Shown in pieces: positions 36,055-64,000 of a DNA stretch of 64,000 nt. The notes beneath the pieces were generated by a model that worked only from the letters and a program-made list of their open reading frames with translations, was not told where the DNA came from and did not search any database. This DNA is from Leptoclinus maculatus. Taxonomy: Eukaryota; Chordata; Actinopteri; Perciformes; Stichaeidae. The number at the start of each line of letters is the position of its first letter. Within the stretch, counting starts at the first letter, position 1. The position numbers were made by a program, and so were the translations under genes. The stretch covers positions 20,566,674-20,630,673 of the forward strand of contig JAVDOI010000008.1 in the NCBI GenBank assembly GCA_032191485.1, in the 5' to 3' direction.

Positions 36055-37438
36055 GTGATGACATTTACATAAAGCATAAATAGGTCTCACAGGTGGTAAA
36101 TGTTTTAGAACACATTAATACATCATCACTGACATTATTGTTATCGTGCACAGAACAAAAAGTCAACACACACACACACACAATCAACAGTCAAACACAA
36201 ACAGAAAATATCTTGAATTCAACATATACACAATGTGTATGCACACACACACGCACACGCACACAAAAAAAACATTGCATTATCATTTCATTAAAAAAAA
36301 TAAAGACGATATCTTCTTAATCACTGAACATAATCTGTTCATAGTGTAAAGAGTAGACAGAGTGGATCAATGTCATATTGCTAGGCAACTGAAACTGTTT
36401 AACAATCCGGCCTCGACACTGAGGTGATGGTTTTGTCTGACGGATTCTGTTGATGGCTTCGTAGTGCAATTAAAGATTATTCAAACACTTTAAAACATGG
36501 AATCATTTGTACACATATGGAATATTGTTAGCTTGAGAAGAATATAAATGTGTATTACCAAAACAAAAACAAAAACTCAAAAACTGTTCTTGGTACTGCT
36601 GGACGATGACAATTAATACAAAATATGTAAGAGTATACAGGGCAATCCGTCCTGCATTATGATTTGATCTTGTGGTCCTGCCTTGTACTAGGGCCCTACA
36701 TCAAAATCTAGTTTAAGACTCATCATTTTACATTGTGCTACAATGATGCATTTTTGAAAATAAAGCTGTGTTTAATCAAATTGCCCCTAAAAACCAAAAA
36801 ACTGGTGTCCTTTAATATTCCAGCATAGGATTAGTGTGGGTTTCTTGGTCTCTGGGTAATAAATCCAGCTGTTCTAGAAAACTCTGCTAACAGGTCGACC
36901 TGGCCATACTGCTGGAGAGAAAACCTTTCTGCTAAAGACGATTTAAAGTAAACAGAGGGCAGATGAAGATTAATGGCCTCTCTGTTATTTACACATTATG
37001 ACAAAAAATACTGGTACAGATTCAATTTGAGCCCTTTATATATTTACTCACATAGGTCAATGTTGTTCAGTTTGATGTATTTTCATTGAATCCGAGTGCC
37101 GACCATGAAACAGTAGCACAGAGCAGAAGAATTGCTTTACTTGCCTGCTACTAAACAAAATAAAGTGGACAGTGCCACAGCTAGTAGCTCAGCCTCAGTG
37201 GTGTTCAATGCTGTGTCTTAACAGATGGACGAGATGAATGAGATGAAACCAGATGCCCAGTGAAAGGGCCACAACGGAGCAGCTGCACACGGCAGCCATA
37301 GCAGACAGCGAGAGCATGAAGAGCTGGTGTAGGTCAGTGTAACAGAGGTGATAGCACCTCTTCTTTGTACCACATACATCCACCACGGTTGGAAAAAAGG
37401 AATCAGCAACATCAGTGTTGACAGGGTGCCAGCGGATG

Positions 37439-61422
<23,984 letters not shown>

Positions 61423-61587
61423 CTGACGGGGAGAAACACAGATTCAATGAGTGGACACTTTAATGTTATCTGTGCTTTTTTTGTTCAGTAGTGTCTCCGA
61501 ACACTGCTGAGTCACATCTGAAGACGTTCATTATGCAGAAATGATTCCCAGCGTCAGTAGCTTCTGAGGTCTCGGGATGTCGCATGT

Positions 61588-61668
61588 GTACAGATTGTAA
61601 AGCCCTCTGAAGCAAATTCATGATTTGTGACTTTGGGCTATACAAAATAAATTGAATTGAATTGAATT
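61588..61668 (+). mobile_element. LINE 3' tail with (AATTG)n
   Basis: TGTAAAGCCCTCTGAAGCAA, TTTGTGACTTTGGGCTATAC, AAATAAATTG and then tandem AATTG units form the standard 3' terminus of a fish CR1/L2-type LINE (recalled). Confidence 0.7.
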
Positions 61669-61957
61669 AAAGTGGACCAAAAAAAAGTAAAACATCTTTA
61701 CAGTATTAACAAATCCCTAGTATTTTGGTTCCTGTACAATGCTAAAATATATTTGATAATTCCTTCTGAATGCAGTAGTGTACAATTTATTATTGGTGTG
61801 TTCCCAGGTGCATGATTTAATTCTATCTGTATGATAATAAAGCCCTTTGTATGATGTATGGTCAATAATTCTAAATCGTTTTGAAGTGTTCTTTTTCTAT
61901 GATAAGGGAATGGTATGGATTCTGCCCTAGTCTATTGAGATGCTCTTTACAAGAAGT

Positions 61958-62365
61958 GGACGTATCCACCCCGACGTCACCCATTGGTTTGTGGACTGTG
62001 GTTTTAAAGTCAAGTTCGACATTTTGCCCATCGCCATCTTGGCTTTTGATTTTATTATCTTGATTTTTTTGCTGTAAGACAACTCCCAGATCATAATCTG
62101 CTTTATGCATATATTTGACTCTAAATGGACCATCATTTACTAAATGAACATCATGCTGTATTGAAGAAGACTTGAAACTAGAGATTGAGACCATAAACTC
62201 ATGTTTACAATGTTTACTGAGGTAATAAATCAAGAGAGAAGTAGAGTCATTTTCTCATAGACTTTATACAATCAGATGAGTCGCCCCCTGATGGCCATTA
62301 GAGAGAATGCAAGTTTAAGCCACTTCCACATTTGCTTCACTTTTCAGGACCAGATGTTGCCCGAT
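61958..62365 (+). repeat. Dispersed repeat family, copy 7
   Basis: Nearly full plus-oriented copy from GACGTCACCCATTGGTTTGT to TTGCTTCACTTTTCAGGACC, with the shared words in the usual order. Confidence 0.85.
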
Positions 62366-63803
62366 GATTGGAATGAGTTGTTTTTCTTTGACCAAGATAT
62401 CTTGATGCGTATGAAAGTGATTAGATGATAGTGAAGTCACTAGTCATTTTGCTATAATATCCCTAATGTCCTTACCGTGGGTATTTGCCTGTGTGTTTGG
62501 ATATCAGTTGGCAAAAATGTTCCCTCTCAAAATGACACCCTTTAATTAGAAAGCTTAAGACACTTTCGCCGTGACTTTAAACCACAATCCCTGGTTTTGG
62601 TAAAGCCCCCACACAGCGGTGACCACAAATGTCACTGTCGTTCAACTCAACACCTTTCACAGGTCCAAAACATTAACAGTGAACTGGGGGGACATTTTGG
62701 CCTTTGGCCAGTGGGGGGGCTACAGCTAAATACGGCATATTGTCCAAAAAAATGAATGAATGGCTGCACTGTTCAAATGCCTCTCAACCTGCAGTCAGAA
62801 ATACTTTTGTCAAAAGCAACAAATGTGGTCGGCAAACTGAAAATGTATTTCATAATAACTGGTAATAACTGTGACAAAAGGTCTGTAAGCCATGTGCCAA
62901 ACTCAACAGTTACTAAACTTTAAATCCTCTCCTGGGACCCAAACTGGGGTAATTCTATCTGACTATGTGGACAGGTTTCCTCAGATACAATAACACTCTT
63001 GTCCACTGAGGTCCCAGAAGACGGTGGCCCCGGTGTGGAACTCAACCAGCATTGTGAGAACCCCCTGGCTTAACTGAAGACATCCTGGAGATCTGAGAGT
63101 GAGTGAACTTATTGCTACATTTCTAACAACACGCTCCTTGTCCACTCAAAAAAACAACTTCGCTCACAGGGAAAGTCAGGGGATGCCAACGGGAGTTATT
63201 CAACACGGCGTGTTTGTGTGTTCCTGTGTGGACATATATGTGTGTGTGTTTCTTTATGCAACTACGAGTGCATATGTGCGCTAATGTGAAGGAACCGAGG
63301 CGTTACACTTTAAATTATTTATGCTGCCCAGCTAGTTGGCACGGCAGTGTGAACTGGTGAGGGGTGCAGCATCAATAACCTCATGGCAGTAAGACTCACT
63401 CCTGCTCTGTCGGAGCAAGTGAGGACCACAGGTCAAAGGTGAAAACCCTGGATGCCTTTTTGTCTAAGTCTACTCGAGCACATACAACGTCCTCTTGGCT
63501 CCATGAGTTGAAATTTGAATTTAGGTTAGTGGTGAAACTAACATTATCAGCAGAATGTGAAGAGGTTACAGTGTTGACGTTCTGTCAAAGACGTCTATGT
63601 ATTGTGTTGCAGAGATATATCTACTGAAATGCCCACGCTAACCAGCTAGCACAAGCCCGCCCTGTCTTCTTATACCACTTGAACCTGGAGAGACGATAGT
63701 AAGTCACTGTGGCGTCCAGTCTGCCCTCAGTCCAACGTGAGAGGACGAAGAAATAGAGCTGACCAGAGCATGTGAAGGTACAGGGTCCGTGTACGCTTTG
63801 ATA

Positions 63804-63991
63804 GTTTGTTCATTGTATTAAATCCAAAGTCCAATGTCTCGTATTTTTGTTTTGTCCTCCCCGCCACGAGGAATCTACTTTGCCGGGCGGGCGGCAGGTC
63901 TGGTAGACAGACGTTCAGTTAACAGTTAGCTGTTAGCAGTTAGCTCGGTTTTTTGGTTTCTGTCACTTTGGATTTAATCCAATAAACAAAC
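63804..63991. mobile_element. Short inverted-repeat element (about 190 bp)
   Basis: A 27-bp arm (63804-63830, containing ATTAAATCCAAAGT) is complementary, with 2 mismatches, to 63965-63991 (ACTTTGGATTTAAT). The interior holds a GC-rich part and a CAGTTAGCTGTTAGCAGTTAGC tandem. It fits a hairpin-type MITE. Confidence 0.65.
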
Positions 63992-64000
63992 GTACAAGGA

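Larger units (their letters stand above)
61423..64000. other. enpp2 upstream intron or flank
   Basis: The minus-strand first coding exon (signal peptide) was sought here without success. The region contains a LINE tail, a dispersed-repeat copy and an inverted-repeat element, listed separately. Nothing else recognised. Confidence 0.4.

Noticed and set aside
61430..63700. Search for the enpp2 signal-peptide exon
   Set aside because: No minus-strand ATG frame with a hydrophobic leader followed by a donor of the needed phase was convincing.

Overview
This is a stretch of nuclear DNA from a bony fish, most likely a spiny-rayed teleost. The evidence is four multi-exon genes with GT-AG introns and vertebrate protein sequence, dense CA/GT microsatellites, short transposons with terminal inverted repeats, and LINE 3' ends of teleost type. 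No RNA gene or CRISPR array was recognised. No promoter could be placed.

Layout. (1) 1-10570, plus strand: the 3' part of rnf144b, an RBR E3 ubiquitin ligase. Its first RING exon lies before the window. A compact non-coding LTR retroelement (277-2461) sits 140 bp upstream of the first visible exon. (2) 11635-16011, plus strand: a complete 14-exon gene for xylose isomerase (439 codons, all catalytic and metal-binding residues present). This enzyme is usually known from bacteria, plants and fungi, so this is the main biological surprise of the window. (3) 16012-27270: a gene-poor, repeat-rich block. It holds LINE remnants, a 36-bp minisatellite (20981-21480), a 337-bp unit present three times (21451-22525), an inverted low-complexity array (24160-24860), a perfect hairpin and a poly-C run. 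(4) 27275-33061, minus strand: nod1, the cytosolic peptidoglycan sensor, with CARD, NACHT and five LRR exons. The last LRR exons expected from the human protein were not found. (5) 33062-37438: a spacer with an inverted-repeat element. (6) 37439-61422, minus strand: enpp2 (autotaxin), 23 exons running from the first somatomedin-B domain to the stop codon. The signal-peptide exon is not in view, and its introns are full of transposon fragments and microsatellites. (7) 61423-64000: upstream intron or flank of enpp2 with a LINE tail, a dispersed repeat and a small hairpin element.

The four genes do not form an evident functional unit. rnf144b and the xylose isomerase gene are head-to-tail on the plus strand. 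enpp2 and nod1 are head-to-tail on the minus strand. rnf144b and nod1 both belong to innate immunity and ubiquitin signalling, and autotaxin is a secreted lysophospholipase D, but nothing in the sequence shows co-regulation. One dispersed repeat family occurs seven times in the window, in both orientations.

Exon boundaries were read by hand from splice sites, reading-frame phase and recalled human protein sequence. Most boundaries should be exact, but none was checked with a program.
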